Assembly (NCBI GenBank): GCA_033063855.1
Contig: CP093831.1
Span: 3,720,001-3,784,000 of the forward strand
Direction: 5' to 3'
Origin: Smittia aterrima
Lineage: Eukaryota; Arthropoda; Insecta; Diptera; Chironomidae
DNA length: 64,000 nt
Of the stretch, positions 45,737-56,539 are shown one piece after another. The notes beneath the pieces were generated by a model. The model ran no database searches, was not told where the DNA came from, and saw only the letters and a list, made by a program, of their open reading frames with translations. Every line of letters starts with the position of its first letter. Positions within the stretch are counted from its first letter, which is position 1. The position numbers and the translations under genes were made by a program.

Positions 45737-46249
45737 TTAAAGCAATCTGAAGTCAACTTCAGCGCAAGCGGCAACGCCTTGAGCGTCTCCAGCGGAAACT
45801 AAAAAATAAATAAAATTATCAAATGATAAATATTTCAATTTGAGTAACTTACGTTGAACGATGATGTTATTCAAAGCAGGCAAGGTGTTTCCGACTGGGA
45901 TTTGAATTCCCCAAACGTATTGTTGTCCGACAGTTGTTGGGCAGGAGCCTCCAGCTTCGAGGAAATTGCAAGCGTTATCGTAGCCTGCTGGGATGGTGAG
46001 TCCAGCATCAATTCCGAAGATTGTAGCGCGAAGAGTGATTCCCAAGGTTTGGAATGATCTAACTGTTGTGAGAGCAGCACGTCCAGTGAAGACTTGTCCG
46101 CGAGTCAAAGTGCAAAGTGTAGGTGTGCACAATGTTGATTCGAACCATTCGGGAGTTGGAATTCCAGCTCCACATGGGCGGAAGTTAACTCGGGTTTGAG
46201 CTGAAGCGACGGCAATAGCTGCCAACAAAAGAACTGCCTTGAACAACAT
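45737..46249 (-). CDS. NPC2-type (ML domain) secreted lipid-binding protein, copy 3
   Basis: Exons 46249-45853 and 45798-45737, 152 aa. Signal peptide MLFKAVLLLAAIAVASA; six Cys (RPC, TLC, TLC, NAC, GSC, AAC). The intron (45799-45852) is 54 nt and has no stop in frame, so a transcript that keeps it would still encode a 170-residue protein with an 18-residue insert before the last beta strand. Copies 3 and 4 differ at only a handful of residues and are the youngest pair in the array. Family role: extracellular lipid or sterol binding. Confidence 0.93.
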   Translation of the reverse strand: MLFKAVLLLAAIAVASAQTRVNFRPCGAGIPTPEWFESTLCTPTLCTLTRGQVFTGRAALTTVRSFQTLGITLRATIFGIDAGLTIPAGYDNACNFLEAGGSCPTTVGQQYVWGIQIPVGNTLPALNNIIVQRKLLKLKYLSFDNFIYFLVSAGDAQGVAACAEVDFRLL

Positions 46250-46319
46250 TTTTAAGAACTTGTAGCTACGTTTACGGAAAGTAGAATCGGACTGACTATT
46301 TCCATTCGCAAAAAAGTTG

Positions 46320-46388
46320 TTTTATAGGTTTTTTCACTATAAAAAATTAAATTGGACCTAAGCAAAGTTTAAAAGCTGATAAGATAAG
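46320..46388 (-). promoter_or_regulatory. TATA box and paired GATA site of NPC2 copy 3
   Basis: TATAAAA on minus at 46320-46326, 71 nt from ATG; GATAAGATAAG at 46378-46388. Preceded by the shared block ggacctaagcaaagttta. Confidence 0.62.
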
Positions 46389-47090
46389 CGAACTATTGAA
46401 CAAGGTGAATTTGTAATCTTCACAAACCTTTGACGACATTTAATCAATCTTTGGTTGTGTTGAATTTGCACATTGTTCTTCATGATGTCAACTAAATACA
46501 TAAAGTTCCGTCACTGAATTGATCCCCAAATGGTTTTCTAATACGACATTGGTTATTAGCAATTAACTTTTTTAAACTTAGATTAGATTAGATTTGGTCT
46601 GTGGAAGCCCTCGCAAAAGTACTTAGTCTTCAATTTAGTTAATAAATTTAAAACGTTTTCCTAGAAACTTATCTCTAAATCGTTTGTTTAAAAATAACTC
46701 TTCATTGGTTGTAATTTATCTTACGCCAAAGATTTAGATGTCCTTCAAGATGGAATTACGATGAAGGATATTTAGATTTCAAATTTCGTTAACCTAGTTG
46801 TGCAGATTTCGTTGACATTTTGCAATCCATACTGATCGCTGCAAAGTCTGATTACAACAATTCTTATTAAATATTTTGCCGACATCTTAATGAAAAGGCA
46901 AAAAGATAAGATGAAAACTGTCAGATAAAGCGGTTTCATTATTCGCCTTATCTATTGTAAATGAGCCTTCCAAGTCTCGTTTGCGTTTATCTGACTACTT
47001 TCCTGATAAGTTCTTTAGTGAAAAGTATCAATAAATTATTCAGAATATTTCAATTTTAATTTTTTTTATTGCATCATATTTTGAGAAGCT
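46389..47090. other. Intergenic between NPC2 copies 3 and 4
   Basis: About 0.7 kb with no gene. A further GATA pair (gataagatg, near 46904) occurs here. Confidence 0.5.
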
Positions 47091-47604
47091 TTAAAGCAAT
47101 CTGAAGTCGACTTCAGCGCAAGCGGCAACGCCTTGAGCGTCTCCAGCAGAAACTAAAAAATAAATAAAATTATCAAATGAATAAATATTTTAATTTGAGT
47201 AACTTACGTTGGACGATGATGTTGTTTAAAGCAGGCAACGTGTTTCCGACTGGGATTTGAATTCCCCAAACGTATTGTTGTCCGACTGTTGTTGGGCAGG
47301 AGCCTCCAGCTTCGAGGAAATTGCAAGCGTTATCGTAGCCTGGGGGGATGGTGAGTCCAGCATCAATTCCGAAAATTGTAGCACGAAGAGTGATAGCCAA
47401 GGTTTGGAATGATCTAACTGTTGTGAGAGCAGCGCGTCCAGTGAAGACTTGTCCGCGAGTCAAAGTGCAAAGGTTGGGTTCGCACAATGTTGATTCGAAC
47501 CATTCAGGAGTTGGAATTCCAGCACCACATGGGCGGAAGTTAACTCGGGTTTGAGCTGAAGCGACGGCAACAGCGGCCAACAAAAGAACTGCTTTGAACA
47601 ACAT
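47091..47604 (-). CDS. NPC2-type (ML domain) secreted lipid-binding protein, copy 4
   Basis: Exons 47604-47208 and 47152-47091, 152 aa, intron 55 nt with an in-frame stop. Nearly identical to copy 3; visible changes include TPT to EPN between the second and third Cys and Ala to Pro in the IPxGYDNAC motif. Signal peptide MLFKAVLLLAAVAVASA. The near-identity extends into the 3' flank, showing a recent tandem duplication or gene conversion. Confidence 0.93.
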
Positions 47605-47673
47605 TTTTCACAACTTGAAACTTCGTTTACGGAAAGTAGAATCGAACTAACTGTTTTCCTTTGCAAGAAAATC

Positions 47674-47748
47674 TTTTATATTCTCGATTTATCACTTGCG
47701 AAAATCTTTTAAGAAAATTTAAAAGCAAAGTTTAATGCTGATAAGATA
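47674..47748 (-). promoter_or_regulatory. TATA box and paired GATA site of NPC2 copy 4
   Basis: TATAAAA on minus at 47674-47680 (70 nt from ATG) and GATAAGATA at 47740-47748, followed by accacttgcaaggtgcac as in copy 2. Confidence 0.6.
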
Positions 47749-48427
47749 CGACCACTTGCAAGGTGCACGATTCGATTACACAATTATAAATAATCTGCTT
47801 ATCTAATTTTTATTTTTGCGACTTACGAATGAAAATACGATATGATGTCAAAGGATGTTGGGATTTCCTAAATCCACTTAGCCTATCAAGCCCACCTTGC
47901 TCTTATCAATGAATTTGCTTATCAAATTCAACTGCGACAAAGTTGTCGTCTCTAGCAAAAATGTTTATTTCTTGTGTTAACTTTCGTCATTAATTTTAGA
48001 TAGCCAATGAAAATGTTTGCTGATAAAATTTATCAGATATCTAAGTATTTTTTTTTGCAATTGTTTTCGACAAGATTCAATAACGATTTAATTTTTTTTG
48101 GTTAATCTTCGCATTTTGAAGTGATTTTTCAACCAAGGCAAATAATAAAAACGTGTCTATTTTTAGAATTTTTTAAGATACATTTATCTGTAAATATTTG
48201 CCAAGTCGGTTTTATTTATTTTTTAGTATCTCCGCCAAGCAATTGACCAAATAATTTGAGGTTAAAAACCTGGAACAGAAAAATCAAATATCGAACGAAG
48301 TCTTCAACATTGGCAACAAATATTATTAGATTGCATTATGACAAGGAAACGCTGCGACAATTTTTTTTAAAACGTAAATAAAAACAACAAAAAATTTAAT
48401 GAGTGCAAATATATTTATTGAAAAAAA
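47749..48427. other. Intergenic between NPC2 copies 4 and 5
   Basis: No gene seen. This is the boundary between the two subgroups of the array. Confidence 0.5.
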
Positions 48428-48944
48428 TTAAACAAGGCGAGCATCAACCATACCGCAAGCCACGGTACGGCCTCCTTCTCCAGCGGAAACTGAAAGGAAA
48501 TATTTGATATTATTTAAGAGAGAGATTTTTTTTGTTTAACTTACGTGTGATGACAAGATTGTTGTTGACTGATGGAAGAGTACGTGGAACTGGGAATTGA
48601 AGACCCCACCAGTAGGTTCCTCCAACGGTGACTGGGCATGATCCTCCGTGCAAAAGAAAATCGCAAGCGTTCTCGAAACCTGGTGGGATGTTCATTTCAA
48701 GAGGAACTCCCCAAACGCGGGCATCAATAGCAACTTCCAAACGGCCGAATTGTTCTCTTGGGATGACATGAGCAGTTCCTGTGAAGACTTCTCCTCTTGT
48801 CAATGTGCAAAGTGTAGCAGAGCATTGGTGTGATTCAAAATATTCAACGGTGGGTAGTCCATTTGGGCATGGACGAACGTTGACGCGATTTTGAGCAGAA
48901 ACTGCTGCGATGGCAACCAACAAGAGAACAGCTTTGAACAACAT
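48428..48944 (-). CDS. NPC2-type (ML domain) secreted lipid-binding protein, copy 5
   Basis: Exons 48944-48545 and 48489-48428, 153 aa, 55-nt intron. The ATG at 48944 is chosen because the codon six bases upstream is TTG. Signal peptide MLFKAVLLLVAIAAVSA. Copies 5-7 form a second subgroup with RPCPNG and YFESH(Q/D)C at the start and a VACGMVDA-type end; one Cys pair position in the last exon is kept (CGMVDA). Family role as above; the clear subgroup split suggests different ligands. Confidence 0.92.
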
Positions 48945-49003
48945 CTTCAATTGATTTCACTGGAAAATTTCAAGCAACTGAGGAATGCCGACACCAGCAG
49001 AGT

Positions 49004-49068
49004 CTTTTATCCCAAAATTTTTCATTGGAATAAAGAAAAAAATGATAAAATTCCGTCGATAAGATAAA
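49004..49068 (-). promoter_or_regulatory. TATA-like box and paired GATA site of NPC2 copy 5
   Basis: ATAAAAG on minus at 49004-49010, the weakest TATA of the array, 60 nt from ATG; GATAAGATAAA at 49058-49068. Confidence 0.55.
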
Positions 49069-49426
49069 ATTTTATGAGCATTTAAAAATAATGTTATCAA
49101 CCCAAGACAATCGATCACCTTAACAGCTTTACTTCTATTTTTCTATACCTACGGAGAAAAATCTTCCATTAAGGCTTATTAAAGCTCACAAAGTGTTTTG
49201 AAAAAGTTGAGGGTAACTGCTGCGCGAAACTTTAGCTTAAACTTTCAAAGAGAATTGAGATAATTTTATTGTTATCAGAAAAGCTCGTGACGTGCAGTCA
49301 TTCAGATAAAAATTATTTAATCCCACGATTATGAGCATAGAGTAAACAAATTGAAGCAATGGAAAATCAAAAGAACCAAAATTTAATGCAAAATGCTAAA
49401 GATTTTATTAGAAAGTTGTAAAATAT
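49069..49426. other. Intergenic between NPC2 copies 5 and 6
   Basis: No gene seen. Confidence 0.5.
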
Positions 49427-49954
49427 TTAAACAATAACGGCGTCAATCATACCGCAAGCGAATTGACGGCCTCCTTCTCCCGCAGAAACTGCAATGAAAG
49501 ACAATTATTTGAAATCATCTGATATTTCAAATTTTTATAACTTACGTATGATGACAAGGTTGCTGCCGACTGTTGGAAGAGTTTGTGGAACTGGGTATTG
49601 AAGACCCCACCAGTAGTTTCCTCCAGCGGTGACTGGGCATGATCCTCCTTGCAAAAGGAAGTCGCAAGCGTTCTCGAAACCTGGTGGGATGTTCATTTCG
49701 GGCATTTCAACAGGAATTCCAAACCAGCGGGCCTCAAGAGCAACATCCAAACGGCTGAATCCTTCTCTTGGTATGACATGAGCAGTTCCAGTGAAGATTT
49801 GTCCTCTTCTCAATGTGCAAAGTGTGGCAGAGCAATCGTGTGATTCGAAATATTCAACGGTGGGTTGACCGTTTGGGCAAGGACGAATGTTGACACGATT
49901 TTGTGCAGAAACTGCTGCGATGGCAGCCAATAAGAAAACAGCTTTGAACAACAT
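49427..49954 (-). CDS. NPC2-type (ML domain) secreted lipid-binding protein, copy 6
   Basis: Exons 49954-49546 and 49488-49427, 156 aa, 57-nt intron. Signal peptide MLFKAVFLLAAIAAVSA. It carries three more residues than copy 5, around VEMPEMNIPPGFENAC in the middle of the domain. Six Cys kept; last exon ends CGMIDAVIV. Closest to copy 7. Its upstream GATA pair has decayed to a single site. Confidence 0.92.
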
Positions 49955-50014
49955 TCTTAATCGATTTCACTGGAAAATTTCAAGGAACTAACGAGCTCTA
50001 CCAACAGCAAAACC

Positions 50015-50072
50015 TTTTATATCAAATTTATTTTATTGAACGTTTTTTTTTCTGTAAAACTTGAAAAGATAA
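50015..50072 (-). promoter_or_regulatory. TATA box and single GATA site of NPC2 copy 6
   Basis: TATAAAA on minus at 50015-50021; only one AGATAA (50067-50072) where the other copies have two adjacent GATA cores. Confidence 0.55.
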
Positions 50073-50387
50073 CTTTTTACGTGCATTTTAAAGTAAAGTT
50101 ATCAAGTTTTTACTTATCACCTTCGATTACTGCGGAAAAAGAAACTTCATCATTTTGGATTTTCTTGAGGAAAGTCGGAAAGTGTACAAGGCACTCAAGC
50201 TGCGGGAAATTTTAGCCTAAGCTTTCAGAGGTTTAAGATAATTTTGTTCTTATCAGTAAAGTTCGTGACGTACAATCATTCAGTTAAAAATTATTTAATC
50301 CTACGATCATGTTAGAGAATACACATTTAAAGATAGATTATAAAAATGAAATTTTGTTGCAAATTGTAAAATCTTTTATTAAAAAAT
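50073..50387. other. Intergenic between NPC2 copies 6 and 7
   Basis: No gene seen; a block at 50095-50160 is repeated upstream of copy 7 (51055-51120), so the flank was duplicated with the gene. Confidence 0.55.
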
Positions 50388-50905
50388 TTAAACAATAACG
50401 GCGTCAACCATACCGCAAGCAGCATTGCGGGTACCTTCTCCAGCGGCCACTGCAGGGAATTATTTGATATTATTTGAGCGAAAGAAGTTTTTTTGCTTAA
50501 CTTACGTGTGATGACAAGGTTGCTGCCGACTGTTGGAAGAGTTTGTGGAACTGGGAACTGAAGACCCCACCAGTAGTTTCCTCCAGCGGTGACTGGGCAT
50601 GATCCTCCTTGCAAAAGGAAATCGCATGCGTTCTCAAAACCTGGTGGGATGGTCATTTCAAGAGGAACTCCAAAAACGCGGGCATCAATAGAAACATCCA
50701 AACGGCCGAATCCTTCTCTTGGGATGACATGAGCAGTTCCTGTGAAGAGTTGTCCTCTTCTCAATGTGCAAAGTGTAGCAGTGCAATCGTGTGACTCGAA
50801 ATATTCAGGGACAAGTTGACCATTTGGGCATGGACGAACATTGACTCGAGTTTGAGCAGAAACTGCTGCGATGGCAGCCAACAAGAGAACAGCTTTGAAC
50901 AACAT
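50388..50905 (-). CDS. NPC2-type (ML domain) secreted lipid-binding protein, copy 7
   Basis: Exons 50905-50506 and 50449-50388, 153 aa, 56-nt intron with acceptor CTGCAG. The ATG at 50905 is preceded in frame only by non-ATG codons. Signal peptide MLFKAVLLLAAIAAVSA. Six Cys kept; last exon reads AAGEGTRNAACGMVDA. Very similar to copy 6 in the domain centre and to copy 5 in length. It is the 5'-most gene of the array (all seven on minus). Confidence 0.92.
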
Positions 50906-50970
50906 CTTCAATTGATTAATTTTCACTGGAAAATTTTAAGCAACTGACGAGCTCGGTCAATAGCAGAACC

Positions 50971-51027
50971 TTTTATACCAAAAAATTTTATTGAACGTTT
51001 TTTTTTTTATAAAACTTGATAAGATAA
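50971..51027 (-). promoter_or_regulatory. TATA box and paired GATA site of NPC2 copy 7
   Basis: TATAAAA on minus at 50971-50977, 66 nt from ATG; GATAAGATAA at 51018-51027, followed by acgtgcatt as in copy 6. Confidence 0.6.
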
Positions 51028-51698
51028 CTTTTAACGTGCATTAAAAAATAAATTTATCAAGTCTTAACTTTGCACCTTCGATTACTGCGGAGAAAGAAAC
51101 TTCATCATTTTGGATTTTCTTGAGGAAGGTCAGAAAGTGTAGAAGAAACTGAAAGACTCTCCAGCTGCGCGAAACTTCAGCTTAAAGTTTCAATGAGGAT
51201 TGAGATAAGATTTTTGAGTGACGTTCAATCATTCAGATAAAAATTATTTAATCACTCGATTAAAAGTTGAAAGAAAACAAATTAGAAGATAAGATAATTC
51301 GAGTGTATTGGAAATTTTGTTGAAAATAACTTCAAGTTTCTTCAGATAATTCAGTTGCAAAGCTTAAACTTTTAAATGTACAAAGAATGAAGCATATGGC
51401 GCTCAGCCATAAATCACATTAGCGCAAAAAGACTTTGAGTTGTGCAATCAGCTCAGGGAAATGTTTAGTTAAAAGAATCTTCGCAATAATTCAAAGCATT
51501 TTGACTTTCTCGTGCCACAAAGCGGCGAAGTAAACGGGCAAAGAAAGAAGATGAGATGCGCTTCATTTCTTCTTTGTGAACACTGACGAGAGATTTGCAT
51601 TTAGTGCTGAAACAAATTAAATTAAGTTTTTCGTTTAGCTAAGAAGCAATTAGTTTATTGAGCAATTTCTGTTCGTTTATGATGCTTCGTGTAACAAC
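51028..51698. other. Intergenic between the NPC2 array and CDK5RAP1
   Basis: No gene seen; contains the duplicated flank noted above up to about 51130. Confidence 0.5.
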
Positions 51699-53472
51699 TT
51701 AATGAGATGAACTCGCGTAAAACTCTTTCAATGACACTTTTTCTAGCAGTTTTCCCTTTAAGCCTTGCGAATTGGCACTTAGAATTTCAACTGCTGCATA
51801 ATCGCCGACATTAAATTCACTCGAATTCGGCACGATCACTTTTATGTTGCCATCGCATCGTCCGTAAATCTCGTTGGTCGAACGCTTACTCGTGTTTTCG
51901 ATTAGAATCAGTTGCGTCGTTCCAATTAACTTCTCATTCAAAAGCTGTGCATTTACTCGGAACATTTGCACCATCCGATTCAAGCGGTCTATCTTCACTT
52001 GATGAAGAACATCGTCTTGGTACTTTCGAAACGCCGTTGTTTTCTGAATGAACGAAAGAAACGGAAAATTTCGATTAAAAATAGCAAATTGGCGCAACTT
52101 CGCGAAATAGTTTAATGATGTCGTCATTTGAGCGGATGCAACTCACCTCTCGCATGCTGTATGGAAACAAATACGCTACGTTGTATTTTACTTCGTCGAT
52201 CAGCGTTACCGTGTCTTCAAACTCTTCATCAGTTTCGCCACAGAATCCGCAAATGAAATCGCTCGATAATGAGACTCCAGGCAGAATTTGACGGATCTGT
52301 TTAACCAACTCTAAGTAAGCTTCTCGTGTGTACCCGCGTCGCATTCTTTCGAGAACTGCTGTGTTACCCGATTGTGCCGGGATGTGCAGAGACTTGCAAA
52401 TATTTGGGTATCGCTTGATAACTTCAAGGACGGCATTGGGAAAATCTTTTGGATGAGGCGACGTGAATCTTATTCGAAGTTCTGGAGAAATATTTGCAAC
52501 CCTCTCAAGCAGCTCAGCGAACCTTAATCCGCCAAGTTTTGTTTTGTAAACTGTCTTAAAACCACTCACAATATCTGCTGCTTGAGGCTCTTGAGGTAAA
52601 ATTGACATATCGCGAAAACTGTTGACGTTCTGTCCTAGCAATGTAATTTCCTTAATTCCTTGTTCCTCGACTAAAGTTCTGACTTCTCTTTCGATCGAGT
52701 CAACCGGTCGGGATCTTTCCTTTCCTCGAGTGAATGGCACTATGCAATAAGTACACATGTTGTCGCAGCCTCTCATGATTGACACGAAGGCACTAACAGA
52801 GTTCTGATCAAGCTTAACAGGCATTAGATCTGCATACGTTTCATCGAGAGATAGAAGAACATTTATTGCGCTCACTCCATTCTTTCCTAATGCCAGAAGC
52901 CTTGGAAGATCTTTGTAACTGTCTGGACCAGATATAACATCAACTTCACTCGCTTGTTCAACAATTTTCGTCTTCAGTCGTTCAGCCATGCAACCGAGAA
53001 TTCCAATTTGCAGAGGTCCACTTTTCTTTCCTCGTCTTTTCTTCATTCCTTTGAGATGAACGAGTCTGTTCCATATTTTTGTCTCGGCTCCTTCGCGAAT
53101 CGAGCATGTCATCAGAAGAATAACATCGGCTTCATTTATGTTGTCGGTCTTTTGATAGTTTTGAGATTTCAATATTGACCAAACGATCTCGGTGTCGTTA
53201 ACATTCATCTGACATCCATAAACATCGAAGAACACTTTTCTATTATTACCACTAATGTCAATATTCTGCAAGTAAGGTGGAAGTGGCTCGTCAAAAGCAA
53301 TTTCTTCATTTGGCTTTGGAAGATTCTTTCCAACAACGAGAAAATCTTTGAATGTGAGCTTGTCATCGGGCAACAACCTCTCCTTGTTGGGTAGTGATGA
53401 TGCTGCTCTCCATCGAACACTTTGTATGTTATAAATCCTTTGGTACTTCACCAGATTTAAAAATCTTCTCAT
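51699..53472 (-). CDS. CDK5RAP1: CDK5RAP1-type tRNA methylthiotransferase (mitochondrial)
   Basis: Exons 53472-52147 and 52043-51699 (103-nt intron, GTGAGT donor) encode 556 aa. It is a radical-SAM MiaB-family enzyme that adds methylthio groups to i6A37 of tRNAs. The N-terminal MTTase domain has the three cluster cysteines Cys87, Cys123 and Cys161 (VYGCQMN, LMTCSIRE, GILGCMAER). The radical-SAM CxxxCxxC is at Cys236, Cys240 and Cys243 (MRGCDNMCTYCIVPFTRG). A TRAM domain fills the last exon. The first 30 residues are basic and Ser/Arg-containing, consistent with mitochondrial import. The exon join restores the conserved SMREKTTAFRKY. Complete and ordinary. Confidence 0.96.
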
Positions 53473-53599
53473 TTTTATGAAAAGTCAAAACAAACAAACG
53501 ATTTCATGAAACTAAAAAATTTAAAATTCAGAAGACGTTGGGAAAAATAAATTAAAGAACTTTTATTTTATGAAATGAGAGCAGAAGATTAAATTTTAA

Positions 53600-54173
53600 T
53601 CAGTTTCGGTTAATGATAGTCTGGACCATAGGATTTGTCTTTGACTGATTATTTCCTCCATCGAATTCGATCGTTTCGAAGGCCCAGCGACGATTAACAC
53701 GGCACTTGACTCCACATTTATGAGAATTGCAAGTTTCACAAGGATAATGACAACCAGAGCAATCTAAATCAAAGCAATCACAAACGTCTTCCTTTGTCGC
53801 TCTGATTTTCCCTTGCTCGTCATATAAAGTATTCGACTTCTTGGGCGCTGGCTTAGGCTTTGTAAAGTTGTATTGCTTTTTCTTCTCGCGTCGAGAGGTT
53901 TCTGGATTGAAATCTTCAAGAAATCTGGTGCCTTCCAAAAGACCAATTTTATTCTTATTTGATTTAGATGATGGTGCTCCTTTCTTTACTGCTGTGTTTC
54001 TTGGCTTAGTTACTTCAGGAACAGATGAACTCATCGACGAAGTTGAGCCGTGATTGGAATCTGATGAATCGTCGCCTACAAAATAAAGTTTTTTGACTTT
54101 TATAAACGCGACAAAAAATAAAGCAACTTTGATACTTACTGATGGCAATTGTTGCTATTCCTTCTGATGTCAT
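53600..54173 (-). CDS. ARL14 effector protein-like (ARF7EP_C, Cys-rich)
   Basis: Exons 54173-54140 and 54075-53600 (64-nt intron, GTAAGT donor) encode 169 aa. The N-terminal half is Ser/Lys-rich and probably disordered. The C-terminal third has the family's Cys cluster (CDCFDLDCSGCHYPCETC, then CGVKCR and RRWAFE). In mammals ARL14EP links ARL14 to actin transport and a paralogue binds chromatin factors; its insect role is unknown. It shares a short head-to-head promoter with RPB5. Confidence 0.88.
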
Positions 54174-54395
54174 GATTATTCTTTCTGGCTTTCACTTTAA
54201 AATATTTAATTTTTCTGGAACTTTTATTTTGTTTGTTTTATGATCGGATGCGTTCAGTAAATTAAAAGCCGCCAAGTTTTCATTTTACTGAAAACATTTC
54301 AAGAAAGCAAAAAATTAAGAATTTAAGTCAAGGTATAAAAGCAGATATTTAAATAAATCTAGACGCATTAGTGATTACTAAAGAGAGTTGTAAAC
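54174..54395. promoter_or_regulatory. Divergent promoter, ARL14EP-like / RPB5
   Basis: 222 bp separate the two start codons, so both promoters must lie here or overlap the leaders. No TATA box is obvious. Confidence 0.6.
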
Positions 54396-55162
54396 ATGGA
54401 TGACGAAGCTGAAACCTACAAACTATGGAGAATCCGTAAAACTGTCATGCAGGTTTGTTTGTTTTGATTTGCAGTCCACGCTTTTATTTTTGAAATTCTT
54501 AATTAAACCGAAATATTCTTCTTTTTAAGCTTGCTCATGATCGTGGCTATTTAGTAACTCAAGATGAATTGGACCAGACACTGGAGCAGTTCAAAGAACA
54601 ATTTGGTGATAAGCCAAGGTAAAATTTAACTTTTCAACATTGAAATTAAGATTCTAACAAATGATTTAATTTTAGTGAGAAGAGACCAGCTCGCTCGGAT
54701 TTGATTGTACTCGTTCATCACAATGACGATCCAACAGATCAAATGTTCGTGTTCTTCCCCGATGAATCCAAGATTGGTATCAAGCTTATTCGCACTTATT
54801 GTACTCGAATGCAGGAAGAGAACATTCATCGAGCCATCATGGTCGTTCAAGGATCAATGAGCCCTTCAGCTAAACAAGTTCTCGTTGAAATGGCTCCGAA
54901 ATATATCATCGAACAGTTCTTGGAATCTGAGCTTCTTATTAACATTACCGAGCATGAATTGGTTCCAGAGCACGTCGTCATGACTCCTGAGGAAAAAGCT
55001 GAGCTTCTGACGCGTTACAAATTGAAAGAAAACATGTTGATGCGTATTCAGGCTGGAGATCCGGTTGCTCGATACTTTGGTCTTAAACGAGGACAAGTTG
55101 TCAAGATCATTCGGCCATCAGAAACAGCCGGCCGCTACATTTCCTATCGACTTGTTTGCTAA
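54396..55162 (+). CDS. Polr2E: RNA polymerase subunit RPB5 (shared by Pol I, II, III)
   Basis: Exons 54396-54452, 54530-54618 and 54676-55162 encode 210 aa, the exact length expected for this subunit. The N-terminal jaw domain begins MDDEAETYKLWRIRKTV; the C-terminal assembly domain contains LVPEHVVMTPEEK and ends SYRLVC after the YFGLKRGQVVKIIRPSETAGR stretch. An AATAAA follows the stop within about 35 nt. Complete and conserved. Confidence 0.97.
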
Positions 55163-55350
55163 ATTTAACTTCATCTTACTTTTATAAGAAAAAATAAAGA
55201 AATAATCGAACTTGTCATCGTCTTCATTCTCTGAAAGTTTCAAACTTAAATGCATCAAATAAAAGACAACGAGTTGAATGGAATAGATGGTTAAAATTCC
55301 TTATTTTACTTAAATGTTTCAGGAATTACAAAAGATTCAATCGATTTGAT

Positions 55351-55964
55351 TTAATCCGATGGGCACTCCATTGCTCCTGAGTTGATATCTTCGATGACAT
55401 CATGTGGTGCACGTCCGTCAATTGTGCATCCTACGCTCTGGGCTGTTCCGAGGACTTCCTTGATGGTTCCAGAGAGTTGACGAGCCATTGAACGTGGGCG
55501 CATAACGCGAGCTGTAGCAACAACATCGTCGAAAGTGATGTTACCGCTGTGCTTAACTAAAAAGTAGATTTATGTTTTAAGATTTTGTTGTGCACTTCAC
55601 CATTTGAAGTTACTCACTGTTTTTCACCTTCTTTCTGTCACGTGGAGGCTCTTTCAAAGCTTTCACAATCATCGAGGCAGCTGAGGGCACGACCGAGATT
55701 GTGGCATTACGATTCTGGATGGTGAGGCAGACAGTGATCTTCAAACCCTTCCAGTCTCCAGTGGCCTTGGCGATATCATCTCCAACTTTCTTTGGGGAAA
55801 GACCCAATGGACCAATCTTAGGAGCAAGTGATGAAGTAGCTCCAACTTCACCTCCGACGCAACGCAAGTAAACTAAAATTTGAAAGATAAATAACGACAT
55901 TGAGGGAAATGTTTTATGTTTACTCACCGTGCTTAATTTCTGTTGGATCGAATTTTGGTGGCAT
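55351..55964 (-). CDS. RpL12: Ribosomal protein L12 (uL11)
   Basis: Exons 55964-55928, 55872-55618 and 55556-55351 encode 165 aa, the standard length. It begins MPPKFDPTEIKHVYLRCVGG and contains the uL11 features KIGPLGLSPKKVG and the C-terminal rRNA-binding part with GTAQSVGCTIDG. It forms the base of the ribosomal stalk on 28S rRNA. A pyrimidine-rich acceptor (CTCTTACAG) lies 14 nt before the ATG, so a 5' UTR intron is likely. Confidence 0.97.
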
Positions 55965-56539
55965 GGTTGTTTATTGATCTGTAAGAGAGACGAGACGATT
56001 AGTTTCGGATAACAAGCGGTGGGTGATATTTGCGACGCGTTTTTGATGTGTCGAACTGCATAACCTTAAAAAGATAGATTCAGCGAAATGAAAATATTTG
56101 CACTCAGGCAACAATAATGCCTTTGATTAATTTTTCAAGGAACTATCCTGATCATAAACTATATTGCAAATGAGTTGATAGATTATTAAATTTGCTTTCT
56201 GCAAACAAAAACAAATTTCTCTAAAAATATTTTTCATTTCACAAATGTTCCACAATCGCATGCAGTTAACTCATAAACTTCGGTTGTTCGGTATGCAGCT
56301 CGACATTAACTTTTAGTTCCATCAAAAAATACTTTAATTTGACTTGGTTTAACTAACTTTTTGATAAATGAAACTATCAATGTGACTCTATCTGCTTGAG
56401 ATGAATCGAAAAAGAAAGTTTTAGCTCCTTGAAATCGTTCACGAAAAAGTTCAATTTTGCTTGAACGTCCCCCTCGAATTTCCGAAGTTCAAAACAGAAG
56501 TAAACAAAAATTCTCAAAATACATTTTAATAAAAAAAAA
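55965..56539. promoter_or_regulatory. Divergent promoter, RpL12 / GPATCH11
   Basis: 575 bp between the two start codons. It contains the probable 5' UTR intron of RpL12 next to its ATG. No other gene is seen. Confidence 0.5.
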
